Part shown: positions 35,039 through 46,287 of the stretch, in pieces
How positions within the stretch are numbered: the stretch's first letter is position 1
How the letters are laid out: every line of letters begins with the position of its first letter
DNA from: Phymorhynchus buccinoides
Lineage: Eukaryota; Mollusca; Gastropoda; Neogastropoda; Raphitomidae
Assembly: GCA_017654935.2 (NCBI GenBank)
Contig: CM065712.1
Location: 32,894-96,893 of the forward strand
Length of the DNA stretch: 64,000 nt
Direction: 5' to 3'
The notes under the pieces: generated by a model
Databases searched by the model: none
What the model was told of the DNA's origin: nothing
The model's input: only the letters and a program-made list of their open reading frames with translations
Program-made: the position numbers and the translations under genes

Positions 35039-36137
35039 CTGTACATGTATGGTAGAAGCACAACACTAACCGTAATGTACCAGTGACAATAACTCCATCA
35101 GCTGTAGTCAGAGAGAACTGGGCTCTCCACACATGGGCTGTGTTGTCCCCTGTATAACTATAGTTATAGTAATGTACTATAGTATTGTACTACTACTGAC
35201 ACTCACATCAGCTGCACTCAGAGAGGAGAACTGGGCTCTCCACACATGGGCTGTGTTGTCCCCTGTATAACTATAGTTATAGTAATGTACTATAGTATTG
35301 TACTACTACTGACACTCACATCAGCTGCACTCAGAGAGGAGAACTGGGCTCTCCACACATGGGCCGTGTTGTTCCCTGTATAACTATAGTTATAGTAATG
35401 TACTATAGTATTGTACTACTACTGACACTCACATCAGCTGCACTCAGAGAGGAGAACTGGGCTCTCCACACATGGGCTGTGTTGTCCCCTGTATAACTAT
35501 AGTTATAGTAATGTACTATAGTATTGTACTACTACTGACACTCACATCAGCTGCACTCAGAGAGGAGAACTGGGCTCTCCACACATGGGCTGTGTTGTCC
35601 CCTGTATAACTATAGTTATAGTAATGTACTATAGTATTGTACTACTACTGACACTCACATCAGCTGCACTCAGAGAGGAGAACTGGGCTCTCCACACATG
35701 GGCTGTGTTGTCCCCTGTATAACTATAGTTATAGTAATGTACTATAGTATTGTACTACTACTGACACTCACATCAGCTGCACTCAGAGAGGAGAACTGGG
35801 CTCTCCACACATGGGCTGTGTTGTTCCCTGTATAACTATAGTTATAGTAATGTACTATAGTATTGTACTACTACTGACACTCACATCAGCTGCACTCAGA
35901 GAGGAGAACTGGGCTCTCCACACATGGGCTGTGTTGTTCCCTGTATAACTATAGTTATAGTAATGTACTATAGTATTGTACTACTACTGACACTCACATC
36001 AGCTGCACTCAGAGAGGAGAACTGGGCTCTCCACACATGGGCTGTGTTGTCCCCTGTATAACTATAGTTATAGTAATGTACTATAGTATTGTACTACTAC
36101 TGACACTCACATCAGCTGCCCTCAAAGAGGAGAACTG
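35039..36137 (-). repeat. 113-bp array of exon 5 donor end, left segment
   Basis: About nine units. Each contains the last about 60 bases of exon 5 (from GGGGACAACA-CCCATGTGTGGAG to CTGAGTGCAGCTGAT on the minus strand), the GTGAGTG donor and about 53 intron bases with TAGTAGTAGTA and a TATAACTATAGTTATAGT near-palindrome. The leftmost copy (35090-35150) is diverged. The segment ends at a transposon insertion. Confidence 0.9.
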
Positions 36138-36536
36138 GGGTCCTATTCATGGGGCGTACGTACGCGCGTACGTCTAACGTACGCGGCAACGTCTGCACTT
36201 TCCAGGGAAAGTTGCAATTCATGGGGCCTGACTGACCTAAAACCTTGGGCGTACGGGCGAACTAAAGGGCTGAAATTTAGTCAAGTGAATTCAGCATACT
36301 ACGAGCTGTACGTCTGAACTACGGTCGAGATTGGGAGATGAAAAGGCGGCGATTTATTCGGTTTATTGCTAAAATGGATGTGTATGTTGGCATGAAAGTA
36401 CATATCTGTGATAGGAAAAACTCGTGCAACACTTAAAAAGTTGTTTTTGAAGATGATTCATGCTACAGCATGACAACAACCAAGCCGTCAGTAGGCCTAC
36501 GTTGAAAGCGTGCACCACAAAGTCTCGAGGGTTAGC

Positions 36537-36575
<39 letters not shown>

Positions 36576-36593
36576 CGTGCATGTGTGTGTGTT

Positions 36594-36672
<79 letters not shown>

Positions 36673-37162
36673 ATTTGAACTTTTCATTATTTTGTTGGCT
36701 CGACATAATTCAGTTCCACTAGTCTATTATCACTCACACACCCTACACAAATTTGTTATTTAATTATTGGCCTAGGCCTACCACATCCTAAGATTGACGC
36801 ATGAACTCAGATAGAGTGTGCAAACGATACTAACTAGGCCATAACTTATAAGCCTACTGCTAGGCAAAAGGCCTACATTCTTTCCAACACACACACAGTG
36901 AGTGACACACACACTGCCTCTCAACATTATAGGCCTAGCAGGCTCGCACACCGGCTGCTCTGAATCGCACGGAAGAAAGCCTAGCACATGCGCACATGTT
37001 AGCATCATCGGGGAATTCCAAAGTAGTTCCAACGTATGAAGTCTAAAGCTGATGTCTAACCTATGAATCGCGGGTACACTGCTCGGATAGTTCAGACGTG
37101 GATAGTTCAGACGTCGCGTCGAACGTCTGACGTTGTCAACGTAGCCGCTATGAATTACTCCC
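36138..37162. mobile_element. PIF/Harbinger-like non-autonomous element
   Basis: A 1025-bp insertion inside one 113-bp unit, flanked by CTG at 36135-36137 and 37163-37165; removing it with one CTG restores the unit. Ends are imperfect inverted repeats (GGGTCCTATTCATGGGGCGT left; GGGAGTAATTCATAGCGGCT on the opposite strand at the right). Three-base TWA/CWG target duplications and such ends fit PIF/Harbinger elements. No transposase was seen. The interior holds a CpG- and ACGT-rich terminal zone, (TG)n at about 36539-36568 and (GA)n at about 36596-36670. Confidence 0.75.
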
Positions 37163-38720
37163 CTGGGCTCTCCACACATGGGCTGTGTTGTCCCCTGTAT
37201 AACTATAGTTATAGTAATGTACTATAGTATTGTACTACTACTGACACTCACATCAGCTGCACTCAGAGAGGAGAACTGGGCTCTCCACACATGGGCCGTG
37301 TTGTTCCCTGTATAACTATAATTATAGTAATGTACTATAGTATTGTACTACTACTGACACTCACATCAGCTGCACTCAGAGAGGAGAACTGGGCTCTCCA
37401 CACATGGGCTGTGTTGTTCCCTGTATAACTATAATTATAGTAATGTACTATAGTATTGTACTACTACTGACACTCACATCAGCTGCACTCAGAGAGGAGA
37501 ACTGGGCTCTCCACACATGGGCTGTGTTGTTCCCTGTATAACTATAATTATAGTAATGTACTATAGTATTGTACTACTACTGACACTCACATCAGCTGCA
37601 CTCAGAGAGGAGAACTGGGCTCTCCACACATGGGCTGTGTTGTCCCCTGTATAACTATAGTTATAGTAATGTACTATAGTATTGTACTACTACTGACACT
37701 CACATCAGCTGCACTCAGAGAGGAGAACTGGGCTCTCCACACATGGGCTGTGTTGTCCCCTGTATAACTATAGTTATAGTAATGTACTATAGTATTGTAC
37801 TACTACTGACACTCACATCAGCTGCACTCAGAGAGGAGAACTGGGCTCTCCACACATGGGCTGTGTTGTTCCCTGTATAACTATAGTTATAGTAATGTAC
37901 TATAGTATTGTACTACTACTGACACTCACATCAGCTGCACTCAGAGAGGAGAACTGGGCTCTCCACACATGGGCTGTGTTGTCCCCTGTATAACTATAGT
38001 TATAGTAATGTACTATAGTATTGTACTACTACTGACACTCACATCAGCTGCACTCAGAGAGGAGAACTGGGCTCTCCACACATGGGCTGTGTTGTCCCCT
38101 GTATAACTATAGTTATAGTAATGTACTATAGTATTGTACTACTACTGACACTCACATCAGCTGCACTCAGAGAGGAGAACTGGGCTCTCCACACATGGGC
38201 TGTGTTGTCCCCTGTATAACTATAGTTATAGTAATGTACTATAGTATTGTACTACTACTGACACTCACATCAGCTGCACTCAGAGAGGAGAACTGGGCTC
38301 TCCACACATGGGCCGTGTTGTTCCCTGTATAACTATAGTTATAGTAATGTACTATAGTATTGTACTACTACTGACACTCACATCAGCTGCACTCAGAGAG
38401 GAGAACTGGGCTCTCCACACATGGGCTGTGTTGTTCCCTGTATAACTATAGTTATAGTAATGTACTATAGTATTGTACTACTACTGACACTCACATCAGC
38501 TGCACTCAGAGAGGAGAACTGGGCTCTCCACACATGGGCTGTGTTGTCCCCTGTATAACTATAGTTATAGTAATGTACTATAGTATTGTACTACTACTGA
38601 CACTCACATCAGCTGCACTCAGAGAGGAGAACTGGGCTCTCCACACATGGGCTGTGTTGTCCCCTGTATAACTATAGTTATAGTAATGTACTATAGTATT
38701 GTACTACTACTGACACTCAC
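37163..38720 (-). repeat. 113-bp array of exon 5 donor end, right segment
   Basis: About fourteen near-identical units running up to the authentic exon 5 donor at 38714-38720. With the left segment the total is about 24 copies of the exon end and donor. Variation is limited to CCCC/TCCC, GCTG/GCCG and TATAGTTATA/TATAATTATA. Confidence 0.93.
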
Positions 38721-38899
38721 ATCAGCTGCACTCAGAGAGGAGAACTGGGCTCTCCACACATGGGCCGTGTTGTCCCCTGAAGCAGTCAGCACTAAGTCCT
38801 GCACTGGGTGGAAACGGGCGGAGTTAACTGACCCCTCGTGACCTGCATACGTCAACAGACACGCCCCTGTTGCCATGGAGAACAGGCGTGCCTTGTGGT
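38721..38899 (-). CDS. WDR37: WDR37 exon 5 (second WD repeat)
   Basis: A 179-bp minus-strand exon with acceptor TTTTCAG ending at 38900 and donor GTGAGTG at 38714-38720. It encodes [20 protein letters not shown], then [32 protein letters not shown] and SSLSAAD. Human WDR37 has [21 protein letters not shown] and TASGDQTAHIWR at this place. The first two bases complete an aspartate codon begun by exon 4 (TASA-D), and the exon ends in phase 0. Donor-end copies fill 35-38.7 kb downstream, and one extra acceptor-end copy lies upstream. The full-length body occurs only here. Confidence 0.95.
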
Positions 38900-39030
38900 C
38901 TGAAAACATCGGCCAATCAGAAATGAGTCAATTGACCCCTCGTGACCTGCATACGTCAACAGACATGCCCCTGTTGCCATGGAGAACAGGCGCGTCTTAT
39001 GGTCTGAAAACATCGGCCAATCAGAAATGG
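38900..39030 (-). repeat. Extra copy of exon 5 acceptor end
   Basis: A 104-bp duplication repeats CCGATGTTTTCAG and the first about 70 exon bases ([20 protein letters not shown]). The second acceptor AG is at 39004-39005. Reading from it runs into the intervening intron copy and then out of frame, so productive splicing should use the acceptor at 38900. Confidence 0.88.
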
Positions 39031-39059
39031 AATGCGTAAATTCAATGAAACAGATGTAA

Positions 39060-39476
39060 CTTAATTCCACAAATGCCTTTTTAAAATAAGACATGCACAT
39101 TCACTTTACATCCCCTTCTTTCCCAGTCACCTTACTGAAATGGGGCATCTGTGTTGAACAGAAATAAGACATGCACATTCACTTTACATCCCCTCCTTTC
39201 CCAGTCACCTTACTGAAATGGGGCATCTGTGTTGAACAGAAATAAGACATGCACATTCACTTTACATCCCCTCCTTTCCCAAAGTCACCTTACTGAAATG
39301 GGGCATCTGTGTTGAACAGAAATAAGACATGCACATTCACTTTACATCCCCTCCTTTCCCAAAGTCACCTTACTGAAATGGGGCATCTGTGTTGAACAGA
39401 AATAAGACATGCACATTCACTTTACATCCCCTCCTTTCCCAAAGTCACCTTACTGAAATGGGGCACCTGTGTTGAA
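39060..39476. repeat. 80-bp intronic array
   Basis: Five units with AATAAGACATGCACATTCAC, TTTACATCCCCTCCTTTCCC and CTTACTGAAATGGGGCATCT. No exon similarity recognised. Confidence 0.9.
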
Positions 39477-39524
39477 CAAACGCATAGACATGTCTACTAA
39501 CCTCCCAAATTTAGAAAAGCAATA

Positions 39525-40328
39525 CAGTGGTACCCCTCTAAATAAATAAGACCTTGAAAGTGCGGTGAAAAAAAAAAGTCTTATCTGAGGGGTGGTCTTA
39601 TTAGAGGACCAAGCAACTTCCAAGTTGAAACTAGGTGATCGGTCATACTCCATAAGTTGGAACTCAGTGAATCAGAATGGTTTCACTTTACAAAAAAAAA
39701 AGTTGAAAAGCAGCTCCTTTCCGCTATCAGACTGATAAATCGGCGTTAGTGTGTGCACTACAACTCTCGCTGAATGCAAACAACTCACAAAATCCGATAA
39801 ATGAAAGCAGCTGGCGCATTAGCGTTTGCCGTGATTTCGTATCTGCGGTGTATGCGGCGCCATTTTGTCAGCTGAGTTGTATGCGCGGTAAAAGTTCTGT
39901 GTGTGCAAACTGTGACTAAAAATGAACTGCCAGAGCGTTACTTTGTCATGTTTTGTGTTGTGTTGTGTCGTTGTGCATAATCCAGTATTTAGTAGGTCCG
40001 TTATGGCGAAGATTAGGTCTGTACTGTTATGTGTAGTTTGTGTGTGAGTGCAACATGGGCCATCGAAGTTGCCATCAGACCCGTTGCCATGACTTTCGAT
40101 CACGAGTTCGTCTGCTTTTCATCGAGAGATCGATTTGCACGAACTTGACTGCAAAAAGATAAGATTGCGTTCGCATCTCAACCCCTGAAATCGGGTCGTA
40201 AGTCGGAACTCAGGAAAAGTCGTATTTGCGGCATAGGATATATAGTGGAATGTGTTCGGGAACAAAAAAATCAGTCGTATGTGAGGAGAAGTCGCATTTG
40301 CGAGCATCTTATTAGAGGGGTACCACTG
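39525..40328. mobile_element. pogo/Tc1-mariner-like non-autonomous element
   Basis: 804 bp bounded by CAGTGGTACCCCTCTAA and its inverse TTAGAGGGGTACCACTG, with TA on both sides (39523-39524 and 40329-40330). Subterminal copies of TCTTATTAGAGG and AGTCTTATCTGAGGGG are typical of pogo/Tigger-type ends. No transposase frame is present, so it is MITE-like. Confidence 0.85.
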
Positions 40329-40344
40329 TACATAAACATAACAA

Positions 40345-41740
40345 AATGTCCAGTACTCTCCCCTAATCACCTTATTCAAATGACAGATCAATAAACACAA
40401 TATGTCTCCCTCCCCTAATCACCTTATTCAAATGAGAGATCAATAAACACAATATGTCTCCCCAAATCACCTTATTCACATGACAGATCAATAAACACAA
40501 TATGTCTCCCCAAATCACCTTATTCACATGACAGATCAATAAACACAATATGTCTCCCCAAATCACCTTATTCACATGACAGATCAATAAACACAATATG
40601 TCTCCCCAAATCACCTTATTCAAATGACAGATCAATAAACACAATAAGTCTCCCCAAATCACCTTATTCAAATGACAGATCAATAAACACAATATGTCTC
40701 CCCAAATCACCTTATTCACATGACAGATCAATAAACACAATATGTCTCCCTCCCCAAATCACCTTATTCAAATGACAGATATGAAGGCAATAAACACAAT
40801 ATGTCTCCCCAAATCACCTTATTCAAATGACAGATCAATAAACACAATATGTCTCCCCAAATCACCTTATTCAAATGACAGATCAATAAACACAATATGT
40901 CTCCCCAAATCACCTTATTCACATGACAGATCAATAAACACAATATGTCTCCCCAAATCACCTTATTCACATGACAGATCAATAAACACAATATGTCTCC
41001 CCAAATCACCTTATTCACATGACAGATCAATAAACACAATATGTCTCCCTCCCCAAATCACCTTATTCAAATGACAGATATGAAGGCAATAAACACAATA
41101 TGTCTCCCCAAATCACCTTATTCAAATGACAGATCAATAAACACAATATGTCTCCCCAAATCACCTTATTCACATGACAGATCAATAAACACAATATGTC
41201 TCCCCAAATCACCTTATTCACATGACAGATCAATAAACACAATATGTCTCCCCTAATCACCTTATTCACATGACAGATCAATAAACACAATATGTCTCCC
41301 TCCCCTAATCACCTTATTCAAATGACAGATATGAAGGCAATAAACACAATATGTCTCCCCAAATCACCTTATTCAAATGACAGATCAATAAACACAATAT
41401 GTCTCCCTCCCCTAATCACCTTATTCAAATGACAGATATGAAGGCAATAAACACAATATGTCTCCCCAAATCACCTTATTCAAATGACAGATATGAAGGC
41501 AATAAACACAATATGTCTCCCCTCCCCTAATCACTTTATTCAAATGACAGATAGGCAGGCAATAAACACTATGTCTCCCCTCCCCAAATCACATTATTCA
41601 AATGACAGATCAATAAACACAATATGTCTCCCTCCCCAAATCACCTTATTCAAATGACAGATCAATAAACACAATATGTCTCCCTCCCCAAATCACCTTA
41701 TTCAAATGACAGATATGCAGGCAATAAACACATAAATCTG
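40345..41740. repeat. 48-bp intronic array
   Basis: About 29 units (AATATGTCTCCCCAAATCAC, CTTATTCACATGACAGATCA, ATAAACAC), with sub-types that insert ATGAAGG before CAATAAACAC or CCCTC before the CCC run. Long open frames on both strands result from 48 being divisible by three. Confidence 0.92.
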
Positions 41741-42000
41741 TCAACCATTCTCTTTAAATCCCCTCACTGAAAGGTTCTTCTTCTTCTTCTTCTTCTTCTT
41801 CTCGTCAATCGGCCACCTTCATCAGGTTGAAGATTTTGCCGATAATAAAAAAAAGAAAGAAAACAAAGGTCACAACAGAAATAGGAAAAAAGTAGACATA
41901 ATGAATAAATAAATAAATAATAAATACATAAAAAGGGTGGGTGGGGTGCTAGGGGGCTTACAAAGAAAGGTCTAACAGACTCCCTAGTCTGATGTGCCCA
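41741..42000. other. TTC microsatellite and probable LINE 3' tail
   Basis: (TTC)n at about 41769-41801 and AATAAATAAATAAAT at about 41902-41925. Given the minus-strand LINE that begins at about 42200, this is where its 3' UTR and tail would lie. Confidence 0.5.
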
Positions 42001-42466
42001 GCATTAGTGGAGCTGCCGGACAGGCGCAATGCTCTTCAGCCCCAAGCAAGCTGGGGGCCTAGTCCGGCCCCAACCCAGCCTAATGCTGGGCCAGGCCCAC
42101 AGTCGCCAGACCAGAGAAAACAAAAAGCAATGGAAAACAAAACAAAGCGGGTGGTGGAAGGGAGCATTCATGTTGAAGCAGATGTGGGGGGGGGGGGGAG
42201 GGAGGGGGAGGGGGTATGAGGGTTGTATGATCAGAGCAAGGAGCCGAGCCTGGCCCTGAAGAGGTCCAATGACTCAGCTTCCACTGTGTCCTGGGGGGGT
42301 GGATTCCACTCTGGTATTGTTCGAAGGAAGAATGACATTTGCCTGTACAGGGTACGGCAGGATGGAATGTCCTACGCTTTGGTGTTTGATCTCCTGTTGC
42401 CTCATCTTGTGCCGGATGGAACTGGCAAGTTAGTAGGCCGAGTTGATTTCGACTACGCCCAGTAGG

Positions 42467-42940
42467 TGTTTGTATCTGAGCATCTGCAGCCTTCTGTGTT
42501 TCCTCCTCTCTTCTAATGTCGGCCACTGCAATGATGTTCAGTTGGTGTTTGTAGAGCATCTGCAGCCTTCTGTGTTTCCTCCTCTCTTCTAATGTCGGCC
42601 ACTGCAATGATATTCAGTTGGTGTTTGTAGAGCATCTGCAGCCTTCTGTGTTTCCTCCTCTCTTCTAATGTCGGCCACTGCAATGATGTTCAGTTGGTGT
42701 TTGTAGAGCATCTGCAGCCTTCTGTGTTTCCTCCTCTCTTCTAATGTCGGCCACTGCAATGATGTTCAGTTGGTGTTTGTAGAGCATCTGCACCCTTCTG
42801 TGTTTCCTCCTCTCTTCTAATGTCGGCCACTGCAATGATGTCCAGTTGGTGTTTGTAGAGCATCTGTAGCCTTCTGTGTTTCTTCTCTTTTCTAATGTTG
42901 GCCACTGCAATGATGTCCAGTTGTAGAGCATCTGCAGCCT
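42467..42940 (-). repeat. 76-bp array derived from LINE C-terminal codons
   Basis: About six units, each encoding QWPTLEERRKHRRLQMLYKH in one frame. Because 76 is not divisible by three, the frame shifts with every unit. Confidence 0.9.
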
Positions 42941-42997
42941 TCTGCAAATGGTATCCATCATCTGGGCTGTTTAATGTCTTGCTGCAGGGCTGTTTAA

Positions 42998-44920
42998 CCC
43001 TCTTGCATTCACATCGTAACACTACGGGAATTCTCCAATACCCCCCTATGTTTTCACAGCGTAACTGGCCGTGACCTTCAACCTGGTAGTTTTCCATCAC
43101 GTGCAGACCCCGTGAAAGTGGGTAGAATGAACCAAAAAGTTGGTAGCATCCTTGGGACAGACCAATGAAACTGCTTCTAGTATTACGGGATAGTAACTCA
43201 AATCCATTCATAGACAAAGAGACAAAACTGCTTGCGTGTCAGTGTAGCAGTTGTAAATGAAAGCGTGGGTCTGAATTTGTCGTCTGCTGCAGCGCTACTG
43301 TGTGTGATTGTAAGGATTTCTCAGCATTTTGGACGATGAGTAAGATAGTATTATTGAAGAAATGGAAAAATATGACCATGAAGTTAGAAGAGGAGTCAGA
43401 TGTGGCAATTCCGAAGTCAAGTCGTCAACACTGAGCCTGCATCGCTTGAAACAAAATGGCGGCCTCGGTACGGCATGGCATGCATTTCGATTTTATAACC
43501 AACTGGCCCATACATGCATTTCCAAACACTGCGGCCCCTCTCGATTATTTCTTTTTGTTTTACCCCACCCATTCTTCAAAACAGCGGCAGACAAAACAAA
43601 CAGATGCACAACACACAAGCAAGTAAACAAAGGCCCACACTTGACCCACTTTGGAGGGTCACAGCAGACGACATGCCTAGGCCTACATGTTGATTGTGAC
43701 GGGCATCAAGCGACAGTGACAGTCTGTCTTTGGCCTACATGTTGATTGTGATACCTAGGCATCAAGCCACAGTGACAGTCCGTCTTTGGCCTACATGTTG
43801 ATTGTGATACCTAGGCATCAAGCCACAGTGACAGTCTGTCTTTGGCCTACATGTTGATTGTGATACCTAGGCATCAAGCCACAGTGACAGTCCGTCTTTG
43901 GCCTACATGTTGATTGTGATACCTAGGCATCAAGCCACAGTGACAGTCCGTCTTTGGCCTACATGTTGATTGTGATACCTAGGCATCAAGCCACAGTGAC
44001 AGTCCGTCTTTGGCCTACATGTTGATTGTGATACCTAGGCATCAAGCGACAGCGACAGTCTGTCTTTGGCTTACATGTTGATTGTGATACCTAGGCATCA
44101 AGCCACAGTGACAGTCCGTCTTTGGCCTACATGTTGATTGTGATACCTAGGCATCAAGCGACAGTGACAGTCCGTCTTTGGCCTACATGTTGATTGTGAT
44201 ACCTAGGCATCAAGCGACAGCGACAGTCCGTCTTTGGCCTACATGGCTGTGCTCTTATGTAAGCTAGCTTTCTATTATCGCAAGAATGAATGTTTTTGTG
44301 ACTACCATGACACAGTGGTGTGTGTAGGGTGGAGGGTAGGGGGTGGGGGTGGGGTATGCACACCTGTATGATGGGGTCACACTGTGACTTATCACTGTAC
44401 AGCTCTGGTTGAGTGTGTGTGTGTGTTTTATAAAGTGTATTACAGTGTGTGAAAGTGTATACAAACAATGTACAGTTGGGGTTTGAACTACATCCAAATA
44501 GGTTTTATTGGTGACAGTTGACAATTTTCTGTGTCACTCACTGTATTAGCAGTATGAACTGAAGCAACGGACAGAGAACAAGACTAGGTCAGGTAGGTTT
44601 CAGCTTTCATTTTCACCTACTAACGTGCATGCGTATGAATAAACTGCATGTCAGTGCGCTGTTTTACAACATTAACCATAATGTGACACATTTGGTGACA
44701 TTTAGTTGACAATGACATGACCCTTCAGTCTGAGACACACAAAACACACTTCACACCCGAGAACAAAGCCTCATGACCACACATGCAAAATTTCATGGCT
44801 GTAGACATTTATTTCTAGCAATGGTGAAGCATAAACTACACTAACCCATTTTGGGCTACATCCGCCAAAAGAATATGAAATCTAGCAGGTTTGGTCTCAA
44901 ACAATCCGAATATAAGAGGG
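42998..44920. mobile_element. piggyBac-like non-autonomous element
   Basis: 1923 bp flanked by TTAA at 42994-42997 and 44921-44924. Ends begin CCCTCTTGCATTC and, inverted, CCCTCTTATATTC. A TTAA target site and CCC-starting ends are diagnostic for piggyBac-type elements. No transposase was recognised. The interior contains a 56-bp minisatellite and a G-rich tract near 44336-44355. It sits inside the 23-bp LINE-derived array. Confidence 0.8.
43675..44246. repeat. 56-bp minisatellite inside the piggyBac-like element
   Basis: About ten units of GCCTACATGTTGATTGTGAT, ACCTAGGCATCAAGCCACAG and TGACAGTCCGTCTTTG. Variation is mostly AAGCC/AAGCG and GTCC/GTCT. Confidence 0.9.
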
Positions 44921-45015
44921 TTAATGTCTTGCTGCAGGGCTGTTTAATGCCTTGCTGCAGGGCTGTTTAATGTCTTGCTGCAGGGCTGTTTAATGTCTTG
45001 CTGCAGGGCTGTTTA
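44921..45015 (-). repeat. 23-bp array from LINE RT codons
   Basis: TGTTTAATGTCTTGCTGCAG GGC repeats. On the minus strand the unit encodes CSKTLNS, the segment right after the FADDT motif of the host LINE. The array also appears at 42968-42997 and 45657-45700, being split by two transposons. The 23-bp period shifts the frame at each unit. Confidence 0.88.
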
Positions 45016-45656
45016 CAGGGTTCGTACAGATCTGTGGACAAAACATTCCAGGACTTTTCCAGGACATTTCCAGGACCAGTTTATTAAATTTCAAGGACTC
45101 AATCTGGCATACCAGTCAATGCCGGTTTCGTTCCTGCCTGACCTCCGCCTGTGTTACTTGTACTTCTGGCCTTGACAATGGCTTTTTACAGCACTCTTAC
45201 CCATGCTGGCGATGTCATACTGTGCAATTAGCTTTCAGTTTTGGACCATGTGTTGACGGAGCTAACCAGCTCTGATATACTTTTTTGCAGCCAAACATCG
45301 TTGAAAATGCAGTCTCCTTTAGCGGAGAACGGAAGTACGGTAAAGGGAAGTAACTTCAGCGGCAGACAACTCGCGCAAATGTTGTCTGCTATGATCGCGA
45401 TATCAGTATGACCATGAAAGTGTTTTGCTTTTTTTTCATTTGAATTTAGTTTTAACCTTCAATATTTTTTGTGGACGACAGATTTTGACTTTGATGGATT
45501 GAGATTAAGGATGTGGTCAGACGATACTGAGAATTCCAGGACTTTTCCAGGAGTTTTGGGGCCATTGCTGTTTTTCAAGCACTTTTCAAGCCCTGGAAAA
45601 GGCCATGTCAATTTTCCAGGACTTTTCAAGGTTTCAAGGACCCTGTACGAACCCTG
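45016..45656. mobile_element. hAT-like non-autonomous element
   Basis: 641 bp with inverted ends CAGGGTTCGTACAG and CTGTACGAACCCTG, and repeated subterminal TTCCAGGACTTTTCCAGG. TGTTTA flanks both sides (45010-45015 and 45657-45662). hAT elements normally make 8-bp duplications, so the visible six bases may be a partly decayed site. No transposase. Confidence 0.82.
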
Positions 45657-45699
45657 TGTTTAATGTCTTGCTGCAGGGCTGTTTAATGTCTTGCTGCAG

Positions 45700-45990
45700 G
45701 TGGTATCATCAGCAAACAGTCTTGTCTTGGATGCTATTCCCCCAGGTAAGTCATTGATGTAGATGAGGAAAAGGGTTGGTCCCAACACTGAGCCTTGGGG
45801 AATCCCTGACTCCACTGTGATTGGGGCTGACTTCTCTCCATCAACTACAACAGACTGTGTGCGGCCAGTAAGGAAGTTGCTGATTTTGCCAGTGAATTCC
45901 ATATCTCTTTAGCTTATGGACAAGAATTCATTGATTGAGAAGGGAGCGATTCACCTTGTCGAAGGCTTTAGAAAAATCTGTTCACTGTCT
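45700..45990 (-). pseudogene. LINE RT core fragment
   Basis: Minus strand, in order: FSKAFDKVN-type start, a frame break near 45910, then [50 protein letters not shown] and [16 protein letters not shown]. These are RT motifs including the FADD catalytic pair. It continues into the 23-bp array, where the frame is lost. Confidence 0.9.
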
Positions 45991-46089
45991 GAGTGCAATA
46001 AAGACATGTTGAAAGCTACAGAGGTTCACAAGTACGCATGTTTTGAAAACAAGAATTGTCAATGACTAACATAAATAACGAGGTCTCAC

Positions 46090-46287
46090 CGGCGGACGCC
46101 GTGGCGATGACCTGGGGGCAAGGTGAAGGTCGCGGTGCACTGACCTCCCACACTCCATCGCGGTGACCTCTGTACGCACGCACCAAGGAGTATGCTGTGT
46201 TGGGTGCACGAAAACTGGACACCAGTTTATTGGTAGAGGCTTTGTAGGTGGTCTTTATCTTCTGACCAACTGACAGCTGTGTGGACC
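46090..46287 (-). CDS. WDR37: WDR37 exon 4 (linker and first WD repeat)
   Basis: A 198-bp minus-strand exon, acceptor TATTACAG ending at 46288 and donor GTGAGACC at 46082-46089. It encodes STQLSVGQKIKTTYKASTNK, LVSSFRAPNTAYSLVRAYRG and HRDGVWEVS, then QVIATASA. Human WDR37 reads SQLSQKLKTTYKASTSK and GHRDGIWDVS here. The opening two bases complete the glycine begun by exon 3 and the final G starts the aspartate completed in exon 5. An array of its acceptor end fills the next 1.15 kb upstream in the transcript. A few residues between WEVS and PQVIATASA (PRPSPC region) are an insertion relative to the human protein. Confidence 0.95.

Larger units (their letters stand above)
42000..45995 (-). 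mobile_element. LINE (L2/CR1-like), expanded and twice interrupted
   Basis: Minus strand, N- to C-terminus: RT core at 45700-45990, 23-bp array, hAT-like insertion, 23-bp array, piggyBac-like insertion, short link, 76-bp array, and C-terminal end at about 42200-42540. The C-terminal end reads WPTLEERRKHRRLQMLYKH, then with frame changes EINSAYLPVP, FFLRTIPEWNPPPQ and ESLDLFRARL, the typical end of L2/CR1-like polyproteins. The stretch between FADDT and WPTLEERR is mostly deleted. It is inactive and in the same orientation as WDR37, within the intron between exons 4 and 5. Confidence 0.85.

Noticed and set aside
36778..37179. 133-codon minus-strand frame inside the Harbinger-like element
   Set aside because: No DDE transposase or DNA-binding motif was visible and it overlaps the element end, so it is treated as non-coding.
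37163..38720. Multiple real copies of WDR37 exon 5
   Set aside because: Each unit holds only the last about 60 exon bases and a donor. None has an acceptor or the [11 protein letters not shown] part, so they are not full exons.
42741..43217. 158-codon minus-strand frame crossing into the piggyBac-like element
   Set aside because: It fuses LINE-derived repeat codons to transposon sequence by chance across an insertion boundary.
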